Shown: positions 8,411 to 15,538, numbered from the stretch's first letter. The stretch: DNA of 25,395 bases from JBGPHT01 sp041484525 (GCA_041484525.1 JBGPHT010000107.1:1-25395); one strand, 5' to 3'. The notes: a model not told the origin generated them from the sequence alone. Translations and numbers: made by a program.

Positions 8411-9097
8411 CTACTTGACCTTTTGTAGATAGAAAACTTTTGGCTTGGTCCCCAACTCCTCGAGCAGTCGCGTCGCGCGCCCGTTCTGCGCCAGACGCGA
8501 CACCTTACTCTGGGGATCGTTGAGGTCGCCGAAAACCATCGCCTCAGCGGGACAAGACTGCACACAAGCCGGCTGCACCTCGCCATCGGCCAGCGGACGT
8601 CCGTCTTGCGCTGCGTCCTGCTTGCCCCGCTTAATCCGCTGGATACAAAACGTGCATTTCTCCATCACGCCGGCCATCCGCACAGCGACGTCCGGGTTGT
8701 GTTGCAACTGGAGCGGCTCCGGCCATTCCGGAGCGAACCAGTTGAAATACCGCACCGTGTAGGGACAGTTGTTGGCGCAGTAGAACGTGCCGACACACCG
8801 GTTGTAGACCTGGACGTTGAGCCCTTCCGGATTGTGATAGGTCGCGTAGACGGGACAGACCGGCTCGCACGGCGCATCATCGCACTGCTGGCAGAGCACC
8901 GGCATGTACTTGACCTTCACGTCCGGGAACTCTCCTTCGTAATAACGGTCGATGCGAATCCAGTGCGCCGTCCGCCCCTTGGCTCCCTGCTCCGGACTCG
9001 AAATCGGCAGATTGTTTTCCGCGTGACAGGCCACGACGCAGGCTTCGCACCCCGTACACCGGTCCAGATCGATTGCCATGCCCCAACGATGTTCCAT
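8411..9097 (-). CDS. actB2: ActB2: four-cluster ferredoxin-like subunit of alternative complex III
   Basis: This is a 228-residue protein with four cysteine groups: C14-C17-C20-C24 (CTGCEACVVAC), C69-C72-C77-C81 (CQQCDDAPCEPVC), C101-C107-C111 (CVGTFYCANNC) and a CTFC/CVQSC pair group near the C-terminus. The third group lacks one cysteine (Gly-Thr replaces it), as expected for a [3Fe-4S] cluster. This agrees with the three [4Fe-4S] plus one [3Fe-4S] complement reported for ActB. In most alternative complex III operons this domain is fused to the molybdopterin-like domain; here it is a separate gene 15 bases downstream. It has no signal of its own and probably hitch-hikes with the Tat-targeted ActB1. 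GAGGGGAG precedes the ATG. Confidence 0.88.
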   Translation of the reverse strand: MEHRWGMAIDLDRCTGCEACVVACHAENNLPISSPEQGAKGRTAHWIRIDRYYEGEFPDVKVKYMPVLCQQCDDAPCEPVCPVYATYHNPEGLNVQVYNRCVGTFYCANNCPYTVRYFNWFAPEWPEPLQLQHNPDVAVRMAGVMEKCTFCIQRIKRGKQDAAQDGRPLADGEVQPACVQSCPAEAMVFGDLNDPQSKVSRLAQNGRATRLLEELGTKPKVFYLQKVK

Positions 9098-9112
9098 GCG
9101 CTCCCCTCGTCC

Positions 9113-11335
9113 CTACCTGTGATCGAAACCTCTCTCCTGCCGGTCCTGCGTCGCAAACTGAATCCAGTCCCGCGGCCCGCCCGCGCGCGACAATCGCACA
9201 CGCGTACCGCCCAACACCAGCGCACCGGTCGACTTCTCCCAAACCGGCGCCAGGATGGAAAGCGGGTTGGCGCCGCGACCGGACGCGTACCGTCCGTAAT
9301 GCGCATGCCCATCTCCAATCGCCATGCTCACGACTCCCGGGACGGCTCCAGGATGCACATACGCGGGCGCTTCGAAGGACCCGTGAGGCGACTCCACGCG
9401 GACGCGATCCCCGTTCGCGACCTGCAATTTCGCGGCGGTCTTGGGATCGATCTCGACGGGCAGTCCCCAGATGGCACTCGACACGGGGTCCGGCAGTTCC
9501 TGCATCCACGGGAGGTTCGAGCCCCGGCCGTCGTGAAATTGCAGCGACAAATAAGGCTGGAATCTCATTGGGTATTGGCCGGCTTCGCCCTCGAATATAG
9601 CGGCGCGGAGTTCGAGCGCCGTGCCCGTCGCGCGGACCGGCACTTCGGATTTCGCTTCCAACCAGAGCCCGCCCTGGCGCGCCACATCCTCGAACGTGAT
9701 GTCGCCCGAGAGCAGCGGCTGCAGCATTTGCTTTGCCGTGACGGCCTGGTACTCGATCTCCATCCGCCGCGCCAGATCGACGAGCGTCCTCTCCACCGCG
9801 CGCGTGTCGTAGAGCGGCTCGACGAAGGGCATCCCCACCTGCACGGCGGATTGCGCGGAGACAGCGGGCACGAGCGCCGCTTCCGATTCGAGCGTGTGAT
9901 GATCGGGCAGCACCAGGTCGGACCAGGCGGCTGAGTCATCCGGAAAACTCGCGAAACTGATGACGGTCTCGACGCGCGCCAGCGCATCCAGGACTCCGCT
10001 CGAATAAGGCAGCGTGTAGGCCGGGTTGGCGCCATCGATCAGCACCACCTGCGCGCGAGCCAAGGCTGCGGCCGCGCCGCGCTCCTCGGAAGCCGTCGTA
10101 GCAGCAGCCGCGGGCGGCATCACGCCTCCCGAGCCTCCCTGAAAGGGCCACCCCGGGTGTACCCCTGTCGTAGCAGCAGCCGCGGGCGGCATTACGCCTC
10201 CCCTCTTCCCGACGTTGCCGAGCATCAGGTTTACGTAATGAGAAGCCACGATGGCGTCAAGCGAGTTGCTTTGCAGAATAGACGCGCCGGCGAGCACCAG
10301 CGGGGCTTCCGATTCGCCCAGCTCCTGCACCACCTCGCGAACCCGCTTCTCGTCGAGACCGCAGGATGCCAGCAGCGCTCCTGCGTCGGCTGCCTGGAAC
10401 GCCGCCAGCACATGCGAGGGAAGCTGGTCGCGATGGCGCGCCAGATTCGAATCCAGCAGCATGCGCCCCACCGCCGCCAGGAATTGCGGCTCCGATCCTG
10501 GATGGAGCGGCAGCCACCGATCGGCCGCGGCAGCCGTAATCGAGAGTCGCGACTCGGCCTGCACCAACTGGCCGCGGATCGCGCGCCTACCCTGTCGAAA
10601 ATTACCGAACTGCCGGCTGTAGTAAACCGGCGAGGCCCATCCGCCGAGAAAATCCGCGCCGACACCCAAAGCATGGTGCGCGTTAGCGAGGTCGTAAACC
10701 GGCAATCCCTTCCATCCGAAAACCATCTCGGCGGCTTTACGTTCTACGGGAAAATCCGCCACCGAACAGATGACCGGCGCGGGCGCTCCCATCGCCTCGA
10801 CGAATCTCTGGATCGCGGCCGACCGCGTGCCCACCTGGGGTCCCGTCAGGAAGACGATCCTGCTCGGGTCCGCGGCGCGCACTTTCGCGATCTTTTCCGC
10901 CGCCGTGCCCAGCGCTTCCTCCCAGGACACAGCGGCGAATTGCGCCTTCCCGCGATCCCCAGTGCGCTTCATCGGGCCGCGCAGCCGGTCGGGATGATAG
11001 AGCGATTGCACCGCAGCCTGGCCGCGCGCGCATAGCCGGCCGCCGCTCACCGGATCGAGCGGATTGCCTTCGATTTTCTTGATGGCGGCGACGCGTTGGC
11101 GAAACTGCTCGCCATTTCGCTCCACGGTCCGCACCCCTTCCATGATCCGGACCAGCGTGCCGCAGCCTGCGCTGCACTCGCCGCAGACAGCCGGATGCCA
11201 TTGCTCCTCGCCCGGCACGATTTCGTGCTCCGGCACCAGCAGTGGAATGAGCGCGTCGGTCTTGTTGCCGCAGCCTGTAGTGAGCGCTCCAGCAGACGTG
11301 GCGGAGAGAATCTTGAAGAAATTGCGGCGATCCAT
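9113..11335 (-). CDS. actB1: ActB1: Tat-exported molybdopterin-oxidoreductase-like subunit
   Basis: This is a 740-residue protein with a twin-arginine signal (MDRRNFFKILSATSAGAL). It has the domain order of molybdopterin oxidoreductases: an N-terminal cluster domain (C51-x2-C54-x3-C58 and C102), a central region and a C-terminal beta-barrel domain (DPKTAAKLQVANGDRVRVES). The segment ANAHHALGVGADFLGGWASP resembles the ActB/alternative-complex-III lineage, in which the molybdenum cofactor is thought to be absent. The four-Cys N-terminal motif is nevertheless intact. Residues about 385-420 contain a duplicated GGVMPPAAAATT. A 12-bp palindrome (GATCCATGGATC, 11329-11340) spans the start codon. 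An ordinary molybdoenzyme catalytic subunit is the alternative; the operon context argues for ActB. Confidence 0.87.
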   Translation of the reverse strand: MDRRNFFKILSATSAGALTTGCGNKTDALIPLLVPEHEIVPGEEQWHPAVCGECSAGCGTLVRIMEGVRTVERNGEQFRQRVAAIKKIEGNPLDPVSGGRLCARGQAAVQSLYHPDRLRGPMKRTGDRGKAQFAAVSWEEALGTAAEKIAKVRAADPSRIVFLTGPQVGTRSAAIQRFVEAMGAPAPVICSVADFPVERKAAEMVFGWKGLPVYDLANAHHALGVGADFLGGWASPVYYSRQFGNFRQGRRAIRGQLVQAESRLSITAAAADRWLPLHPGSEPQFLAAVGRMLLDSNLARHRDQLPSHVLAAFQAADAGALLASCGLDEKRVREVVQELGESEAPLVLAGASILQSNSLDAIVASHYVNLMLGNVGKRGGVMPPAAAATTGVHPGWPFQGGSGGVMPPAAAATTASEERGAAAALARAQVVLIDGANPAYTLPYSSGVLDALARVETVISFASFPDDSAAWSDLVLPDHHTLESEAALVPAVSAQSAVQVGMPFVEPLYDTRAVERTLVDLARRMEIEYQAVTAKQMLQPLLSGDITFEDVARQGGLWLEAKSEVPVRATGTALELRAAIFEGEAGQYPMRFQPYLSLQFHDGRGSNLPWMQELPDPVSSAIWGLPVEIDPKTAAKLQVANGDRVRVESPHGSFEAPAYVHPGAVPGVVSMAIGDGHAHYGRYASGRGANPLSILAPVWEKSTGALVLGGTRVRLSRAGGPRDWIQFATQDRQERGFDHR

Positions 11336-11352
11336 GGATCAGGCTATCCCCG

Positions 11353-11841
11353 TTAGTAGTGGCATGCGGCGCAATCCTCTGACGATTTGTATTGCCGATG
11401 GCAGCTCACGCACGTGCCCATGTTGTGCTTGACCAGGCGCTCCGCCGTGGCGGCCTGGGTCATGTCGCCATGGCAGGTGGCGCAACCGATCTTGGCGCGG
11501 GCGTGCGGCGCGTGCTGGAATTTCACCAGGGCTTCGGGCGGAAAGCCATAAACCCGCTGCCAGGGCACTTCCCGTTTTCCGGCCGCGTAGGCAGCCAGCT
11601 TCTGGATTTCCGGCTTGCCGGTCGCGATCTTGGCGTGACACAGCATGCATTTTCGAACCGACGGCAGAGTCGCGGCGGCGCCGGTATCGGCGGAGCTGTG
11701 GCAATCCAGGCACTGCAATCCGAGCGCGATATGTTGCTTATGGGAATACGCGATCGGCTGGTCCGATGCCATCGCCGCCGTGACCAGTGCCAGAATCCAC
11801 AGAGCTAATCCCGCCCCCCACGGCGGCTGCAGGTGACTCAA
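11353..11841 (-). CDS. actA: ActA: pentahaem cytochrome c subunit of alternative complex III
   Basis: This is a 162-residue exported protein with exactly five CxxCH haem motifs: CLDCH (44-48), CMLCH (65-69), CATCH (120-124), CVSCH (144-148) and CAACH (157-161). Several other His residues (HKQH, KFQHAPHA, KHN) could act as sixth ligands, as in class III/c7-type cytochromes. Five haems is the number expected for ActA. The N-terminus (WGAGLALWILALVTAAMA) is a signal peptide or membrane anchor. The start is a TTG at 11841 with GGGGAGGGG about 8 bases upstream; no better Met gives a complete signal. It is the first gene of the act operon and lies 151 bases downstream of the preceding gene, leaving room for its own promoter. 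Confidence 0.88.
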   Translation of the reverse strand: MSHLQPPWGAGLALWILALVTAAMASDQPIAYSHKQHIALGLQCLDCHSSADTGAAATLPSVRKCMLCHAKIATGKPEIQKLAAYAAGKREVPWQRVYGFPPEALVKFQHAPHARAKIGCATCHGDMTQAATAERLVKHNMGTCVSCHRQYKSSEDCAACHY

Positions 11842-11926
11842 CGCGGTCCCCTCCCCGAATGCAGAACTCGGGCCAAATGCCCACTCACCCCGCTTGCCTT
11901 AACAGGTGTGAAACAGAGAAGGAAAA

Positions 11927-11965
11927 AGTCTATCACAAGCGGAAGCACGTACCGCTATCGATAGC
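11927..11965 (-). promoter_or_regulatory. Candidate act operon promoter with a 12-bp palindrome
   Basis: On the minus strand TGATAGACT (-10 hexamer at 11927-11932) fits an extended -10 box, with TG one base upstream. About 22 bases further upstream is the perfect palindrome GCTATCGATAGC (11954-11965), placed where the -35 region or a regulator site would be. The predicted transcript would have a leader of about 80 bases before the TTG of actA. No good -35 hexamer is visible, which would fit an activator-dependent promoter. This is pattern reading only. Confidence 0.35.
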
Positions 11966-11992
11966 CAGTATCGAAAGACTTAACGACTCAGC

Positions 11993-12880
11993 TCAGCCCC
12001 TCAGGTACTTATTGAAAAAGTCGAGAGTGCGCTGCCAGGCAAGTTTGGCCGCCGCCTCGTCATAGCGGGGCGTTGTGTCGTTGTGGAAGCCGTGATTCGC
12101 GCCCTCGTAAACATACCCGGCGTAGGTCACGTGGTTGGCCTTCAGCGCTTCCTCATAAGCCGGCCATCCGCCGGTGAGCCTGTCCAGAGACCCATAGTGA
12201 AGCAGCAGCGGAGCTTTGATCTTGGCGGCCTCCGCGGCCGGAGGCTGTCCGCCATAGAAAGGAACCGCGGCCGAAAGGTCCGCGCCCATCCGGACCGCCA
12301 GCGTGTTGGCAATGCCGCCGCCGAAGCAGAAACCAACCACGCCGATCTTACCGGTGCAGTCGGAGCGCGCCTTCAGCCAGCGTGCCGCCGCGATGAAATC
12401 CTCCGTCATCTTGGGCCGGTCCACCTTGCCAAAAAGCTGTCCGCCCTTCTCGTCATCGCCCGGGTAGCCGCCAACGCTCGTCAGGCCATCCGGCGCGAAC
12501 GCGATGAAATCGGCGGTGGCCAACCGTCGCGCCACGTCCTCAATATAAGGATTCAGGCCGCGGTTCTCGTGCACCACCAGCACTCCCGGCAGCTTGCCGG
12601 CTTTTGACGGACGAGCCAGGTACCCGCGTATACTCTCATTGCCCTGCGGCGAAGGCACCGTTGCGTACTCGCTCTTGATGCGGCCGTCATCCTTGGCGAC
12701 CTGTTGCGCCCACGCGTAATTCGGACGGAGACTCTCCCATATTGCGACTGCCGTCAAGCCGCCGACCGCGAACTTTTTCGCTCCCTCGAGGAAATCACGC
12801 CGCCCAATTTCGCCGTGGACGTAGCGGTCGAACAGGTTCAGCAGTTCCTGTGGGTAATCAGTCGCTTTCTTTCGCTCCAT
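11993..12880 (-). CDS. Dienelactone hydrolase family protein, Tat-exported
   Basis: This 295-residue alpha/beta hydrolase has the Cys-Asp-His triad of dienelactone hydrolases: C185 in GFCFGG, D233 in GSLDRL and H263 in ANHGFH. The spacings (48 and 30 residues) are close to those of the classical enzyme. Residues 27-31 (RRDFL) and the following hydrophobic stretch make an unusual internal-style Tat signal after a 26-residue N-region, a form common in this protein group. A strong AGGAGG precedes the ATG. The classical reaction is hydrolysis of dienelactone to maleylacetate. An exported member next to respiratory genes may act on another ester or lactone. Fold and family are secure; the substrate is unknown. 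Confidence 0.87.
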   Translation of the reverse strand: MERKKATDYPQELLNLFDRYVHGEIGRRDFLEGAKKFAVGGLTAVAIWESLRPNYAWAQQVAKDDGRIKSEYATVPSPQGNESIRGYLARPSKAGKLPGVLVVHENRGLNPYIEDVARRLATADFIAFAPDGLTSVGGYPGDDEKGGQLFGKVDRPKMTEDFIAAARWLKARSDCTGKIGVVGFCFGGGIANTLAVRMGADLSAAVPFYGGQPPAAEAAKIKAPLLLHYGSLDRLTGGWPAYEEALKANHVTYAGYVYEGANHGFHNDTTPRYDEAAAKLAWQRTLDFFNKYLRG

Positions 12881-12934
12881 CTGGGGTGCCTCCTAACCAG
12901 CGGAAAGAATATCACACGGTGCGGCGCTCTGGGT

Positions 12935-13474
12935 CTACCTCGCCAGGGGCGACGCCGCCCGCTTCAGCATCTCGTCCAGCACGGCGCGAGTACGCCGGTC
13001 GGATTCTTCGAAGTAATGGTCCCTGCCGGAATAGTCGCCCTGAATCGTGCCGCGGCTGTCGACGAAGATCATGTACGGTACATACAGAGTCCCGTTGGCA
13101 GGGTCGCTCCACTTCAAGAATTTTCTTACCGTGCCATCGTCGCTGTAGCCCACCGGAAAATTAGGCTGCAACGTCTTGAGGAATCCCGGCAGGGCCTTCG
13201 CCGCGTCCCCGTTAAACGCACATTCCACCACCTGTACGTTGCGCGCCGCGTAGTCCGACTGGATCGTCTTCAAGATGCGGGTCAGGTCCTGGCAGTGAGA
13301 ACATTCCGTATAAGTGAACGCCAGCGCCACGATCTTGCCGCGAAACTGGCTGAGCTGGATCGGCGGACCGTCCACGCGCTGCAAGGTCAACTCCGGCGCG
13401 GGCCGCGGGGTTTCGGCGGCGGGAACAGCCAACGCCCAAACGAGGCAGGGCAGAATCAGTGCAAGAGTGCGCAT
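12935..13474 (-). CDS. Exported redoxin/SCO-like thioredoxin-fold protein
   Basis: This is a 179-residue protein with a signal peptide (MRTLALILPCLVWALAVPAA) and a thioredoxin-fold domain. The hallmark is FTYTECSHCQDL, with C58 and C61 as a CxxC pair. It then shows VGYSDDGTVRKFL and a cis-Pro-like YVPYMIFVDSRGTIQGDYSG segment. It resembles TlpA/redoxin and SCO proteins, which reduce disulfides or handle copper in the periplasm, for example during cytochrome assembly. SCO proteins use CxxxC, so plain redoxin is more likely. ATG at 13474 is chosen because it gives the signal peptide. The longer frame reaching 14260 is antisense to the DinB-like gene. It lies 54 bases from the dienelactone hydrolase gene and may share its transcript. 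Confidence 0.8.
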   Translation of the reverse strand: MRTLALILPCLVWALAVPAAETPRPAPELTLQRVDGPPIQLSQFRGKIVALAFTYTECSHCQDLTRILKTIQSDYAARNVQVVECAFNGDAAKALPGFLKTLQPNFPVGYSDDGTVRKFLKWSDPANGTLYVPYMIFVDSRGTIQGDYSGRDHYFEESDRRTRAVLDEMLKRAASPLAR

Positions 13475-13481
13475 AGCTGTA

Positions 13482-13487
13482 ATTTTA
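13482..13487 (-). promoter_or_regulatory. Candidate -10 box giving a leaderless mRNA
   Basis: On the minus strand the hexamer TAAAAT (five of six bases of the -10 consensus) sits exactly seven bases before the ATG of the redoxin gene. Transcription would then start at or next to the A of the start codon. No Shine-Dalgarno sequence is visible for this gene, which fits a leaderless message. The -35 region is not convincing. Confidence 0.35.
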
Positions 13488-13555
13488 ATACGCCGCGACA
13501 CTCTCCGGGCGGCGTAATGCAGTACGGAACCTGCTTTGGCGCGTCTGATCCAGTG

Positions 13556-14125
13556 ATGAAAATGGTGCGGACGTTTCTCTTCCTTGCGGTTGCGGCCGCG
13601 GCCTGTGGGCAGGGCCGGCTGCCGATGCAGGACGACCTCTGGCGTGAATTCGACATCTACCGCGGCCGGCTGCTCGATCTGGCGCGAGCCATCCCGGAGG
13701 ATCGTTACGGCTGGCGTCCGGCCAAGGATGTGCGCTCCGTCCAGGAAGTGATCCTGCACGTAGCGCTCAACAACTACATGCTCCTCGACATGATGGAGAG
13801 GCCCGTGCCCAAGGATCTGTATCCCGATCTGCCCAAGACGGAACCCGAGCGGCAGCGCCAGATCGCGCGCCGCAACCTGGATTTGGAGAAGCAATTGGCC
13901 GGGAAACAGAACATGATCGCGATCGCGGAACGCGCCTTCGCGGCTGCTGCCGAGCCGCTGCGAAATACCTCCGGCGCCGGGCTGAACCAGCCTGCCATGT
14001 TCGGCGATCGCAAGACTACGATCGGCGGACTTCAACTGCGAACGGTCGCGCACCTGCACGAGCATCTCGGCCAGTTGATCGCCTACGCGCGCAGCGCCGG
14101 CGTGGTTCCGCCGTGGTCGCAATGA
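13556..14125 (+). CDS. Exported DinB-like (DinB_2) protein
   Basis: This is a 189-residue protein with a signal peptide (MKMVRTFLFLAVAAAACG); the final Cys could be a weak lipoprotein site. It is followed by a four-helix DinB-type domain. Likely metal ligands are the His in ILHVALNNYM and the His pair in TVAHLHEHLGQLI. DinB-superfamily proteins often bind a metal and some are thiol-dependent transferases, but most exported members have no known function. The ATG at 13556 is preferred because it starts the signal peptide. The frame is open back to 12704, but that part is antisense to two other genes. It is divergent from the redoxin gene with 81 bases between them. Confidence 0.8.
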   Translation: MKMVRTFLFLAVAAAACGQGRLPMQDDLWREFDIYRGRLLDLARAIPEDRYGWRPAKDVRSVQEVILHVALNNYMLLDMMERPVPKDLYPDLPKTEPERQRQIARRNLDLEKQLAGKQNMIAIAERAFAAAAEPLRNTSGAGLNQPAMFGDRKTTIGGLQLRTVAHLHEHLGQLIAYARSAGVVPPWSQ

Positions 14126-14192
14126 GAGCGTGCCGCCGGCTTCCGTGCGGGCTCGTTTGATATGCGCCCTGCCACCTGTTAAGTTAAAGAGA

Positions 14193-14402
14193 GTGCTACC
14201 CAACTCCGCTTCTTGCCCCGCCGATCCGGAAGAAACGGCGCAGCAATACTGTGACGGCACCTTGGATCACGCGGAAGCTGCCGCCTTCGAGGCTCACTAT
14301 ATGACTTGCCGCGATTGTGGAGTCGCCGTCAAAGAGGCTGGGGAATACCTTCGCTCGCAGAAGATCGCTGAACGCAAAGCGCGCACCACGCCGCTGCGCT
14401 AG
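14193..14402 (+). CDS. Small zinc-finger (zf-HC2-like) protein
   Basis: This short protein of 69 residues has the pattern of the anti-sigma-factor-type zinc finger: QYCDGTLDHAEAAAFEAHYMTC with His-x3-Cys-x2-Cys (HYMTCRDC). GTG at 14193 is chosen because the codons just upstream (TTA, AGA) do not match the high-GC codon use of the gene; a GTG at 14130 would make 90 residues. It has no membrane helix and no adjacent sigma-factor gene, so it may not be a classical anti-sigma factor. It ends 2 bases before the next small gene, and the two are probably co-transcribed. Confidence 0.6.
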   Translation: MLPNSASCPADPEETAQQYCDGTLDHAEAAAFEAHYMTCRDCGVAVKEAGEYLRSQKIAERKARTTPLR

Positions 14403-14404
14403 GT

Positions 14405-14776
14405 ATGATCGACACGGTTGTAAACCTGCTGTTCCGCTGCGCCCACCGCAAACTTACGCGCCCTGTGACCCCCGTGAGCAAGGCTGGTGTGCCGCATGGC
14501 GAGACCTACGTAGTCTGCCTGGATTGCGGCAAGCAGTTTTCCTACGACCTGAATGCGATGCGCATCGGGAAGGCGATCGACCATTCCAATGATGGCTGCG
14601 TGCTGCCGCCGAATATGCCCAAGCCTCGCGGCTCGAAGTTGAAGTATGCGCTGTTGGCCGTGCCGCTCGCGGTAGTCCTCGGCGCGGCGTTCAAGCGAAA
14701 GACGCCCGGAGACGCCAACCCGAAACCCGTGGATGAAAGCGCTGACGGCAAGCGTGGCGGCGGCGGGCACTCCTGA
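14405..14776 (+). CDS. Small membrane protein with a CxxC zinc-ribbon-like segment
   Basis: This is a 123-residue protein of unknown function. An N-terminal soluble part contains a Cys and His (RCAHRKLTRPV) followed about 25 residues later by YVVCLDCGKQFSYD, together a likely four-ligand zinc site. A single membrane helix (KLKYALLAVPLAVVLGAAF, about residues 78-96) leads to a short, charged Gly-rich tail. It starts 2 bases after the zinc-finger gene, suggesting a joint role. The pattern fits a conserved Acidobacteriota hypothetical protein; I cannot assign a function. Confidence 0.7.
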   Translation: MIDTVVNLLFRCAHRKLTRPVTPVSKAGVPHGETYVVCLDCGKQFSYDLNAMRIGKAIDHSNDGCVLPPNMPKPRGSKLKYALLAVPLAVVLGAAFKRKTPGDANPKPVDESADGKRGGGGHS

Positions 14777-14780
14777 CGCA

Positions 14781-14803
14781 ATCCGCCTCGCCGCCCGGCG
14801 GGC
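14781..14803. terminator. Weak hairpin between convergent genes
   Basis: The gap between two convergent stop codons contains CGCCGCCCGGCG (14788-14799), which can fold into a short GC hairpin (CGCC/GGCG). There is no T-run on either side, so termination here would be weak or factor-dependent. Confidence 0.25.
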
Positions 14804-14974
14804 TTAATCGCGATCCAGCTCGTACCGGAGTGCCCGGTCGAGACATTCCACGCAGATCTTCGCGACCACTCCAGAGTTTGCCCGAACCTCGTGGGTCGTA
14901 TTGGATTCGCAGATCTTGCAATACCGTACGGTCTTCGGAAACATCATCTGCAGTTCTTCACGCATTGGCGACAT
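14804..14974 (-). CDS. 56-residue zinc-ribbon protein
   Basis: This is a short gene with clear coding signals: an ideal ribosome site (AGGAGGG, 5-6 bases before ATG) and two CxxC pairs, CKIC (19-22) and CVEC (41-44), separated by 18 residues with one His between. This is a compact treble-clef or zinc-ribbon layout. It begins MSPMREELQMMFPKTVRYC and ends RYELDRD. No signal or membrane segment is present, so it is cytoplasmic. Such ribbons often bind nucleic acid or ribosomes, but nothing here identifies a partner. It lies 123 bases downstream of tRNA-Lys on the same strand. Confidence 0.65.
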   Translation of the reverse strand: MSPMREELQMMFPKTVRYCKICESNTTHEVRANSGVVAKICVECLDRALRYELDRD

Positions 14975-14995
14975 CGGCCCTCCTGCTGAGAGTCG

Positions 14996-15024
14996 ATTGT
15001 GCCGCAGGTCTGCGTGGACGCCAA
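14996..15024 (-). promoter_or_regulatory. Candidate promoter of the 56-residue zinc-ribbon gene
   Basis: On the minus strand TTGGCG (15019-15024) and CACAAT (14996-15001) are separated by 17 bases, each matching four of six consensus positions. The predicted start would leave a leader of about 15 bases holding only the AGGAGG ribosome site. Confidence 0.33.
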
Positions 15025-15097
15025 GACAGGACCGTACCGGAGGAGTACCGGAACTTTTCCTGTAACCTTCACAAATTGTTCAGGATGGAAGAAAAAC

Positions 15098-15173
15098 TGG
15101 TGAGCCGGGCGGGATTCGAACCCGCGACCCTGTGCTTAAAAGGCACATGCTCTACCTACTGAGCTACCGGCCC
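15098..15173 (-). tRNA. tRNA-Lys(TTT)
   Basis: A complete cloverleaf can be drawn. The acceptor stem GGGCCGG pairs with CCGGCTC (one G-T pair). The D stem is GCTC/GAGC and the anticodon stem TGTGC/GCACA, around the loop CTTTTAA with anticodon TTT. The T arm is GCGGG-TTCGAAT-CCCGC, the discriminator base is A, and the CCA is encoded (15098-15100). The anticodon reads AAA and AAG lysine codons. Confidence 0.96.
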
Positions 15174-15268
15174 CTGCGTGGCGTGAACAGCCAACGCCAA
15201 GCCCAGTTTAACAAACCACCGCGGCCGCTATACAGATTTCGCTGAACCCGGTCGATCTCTTTCTCACG

Positions 15269-15538
15269 ATGACGAACGAAGAACGTCGCACCGAGTTTCG
15301 CGTCCGATCGCGTGGGCCGGTGAGCCTCATCGGCGGCGCCGGCGAAGCTGTGACCGGGACCATCTACGACGTATCCATTTCAGGACTGGCCGTCGAAGCC
15401 GATTCCGGCATGTGCATAGGCTTGCCGGTGCGGATCGAAGGCGAGGGTTTCACCGGTGAGGGCATAGTGCGCTATTGCGGGAAGCACAATGGCCGGTATC
15501 GCATCGGGATCGTATTGAATACTCCCGCGCCGGATTGA
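15269..15538 (+). CDS. Single-domain PilZ protein
   Basis: This is an 89-residue protein that is essentially one PilZ domain. It has an N-terminal arginine motif (RRTEFRVRSRG) and the beta-barrel motif DVSISGLAVEAD in place of the usual D/NxSxxG. A later GEGIVRYCGKHNGRYRIGIVL strand ends with the G-I-V-L signature. PilZ domains bind cyclic di-GMP through the RxxxR and D/NxSxxG residues. Here the first is partly present (R-x3-R) and the second keeps D-x-S-x-S-G, so binding is possible but not certain. No good ribosome site is seen before the ATG. It stands alone, followed by two hairpins. Confidence 0.82.
   Translation: MTNEERRTEFRVRSRGPVSLIGGAGEAVTGTIYDVSISGLAVEADSGMCIGLPVRIEGEGFTGEGIVRYCGKHNGRYRIGIVLNTPAPD

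Noticed and set aside
8606..9934. 442-residue plus-strand open frame
   Set aside because: It is antisense to actB2 and actB1, whose cysteine motifs and Tat signal prove the minus strand is coding. Long shadow frames are expected at this GC content.
12704..13555. N-terminal extension of the DinB-like frame
   Set aside because: It runs antisense through the dienelactone hydrolase start and the redoxin gene; the signal peptide begins at 13556.
15036..15056. Repeated GTACCGG downstream of tRNA-Lys
   Set aside because: It is a two-copy 7-base direct repeat with weak pairing and no T-run, so I do not call it a terminator or a repeat element.
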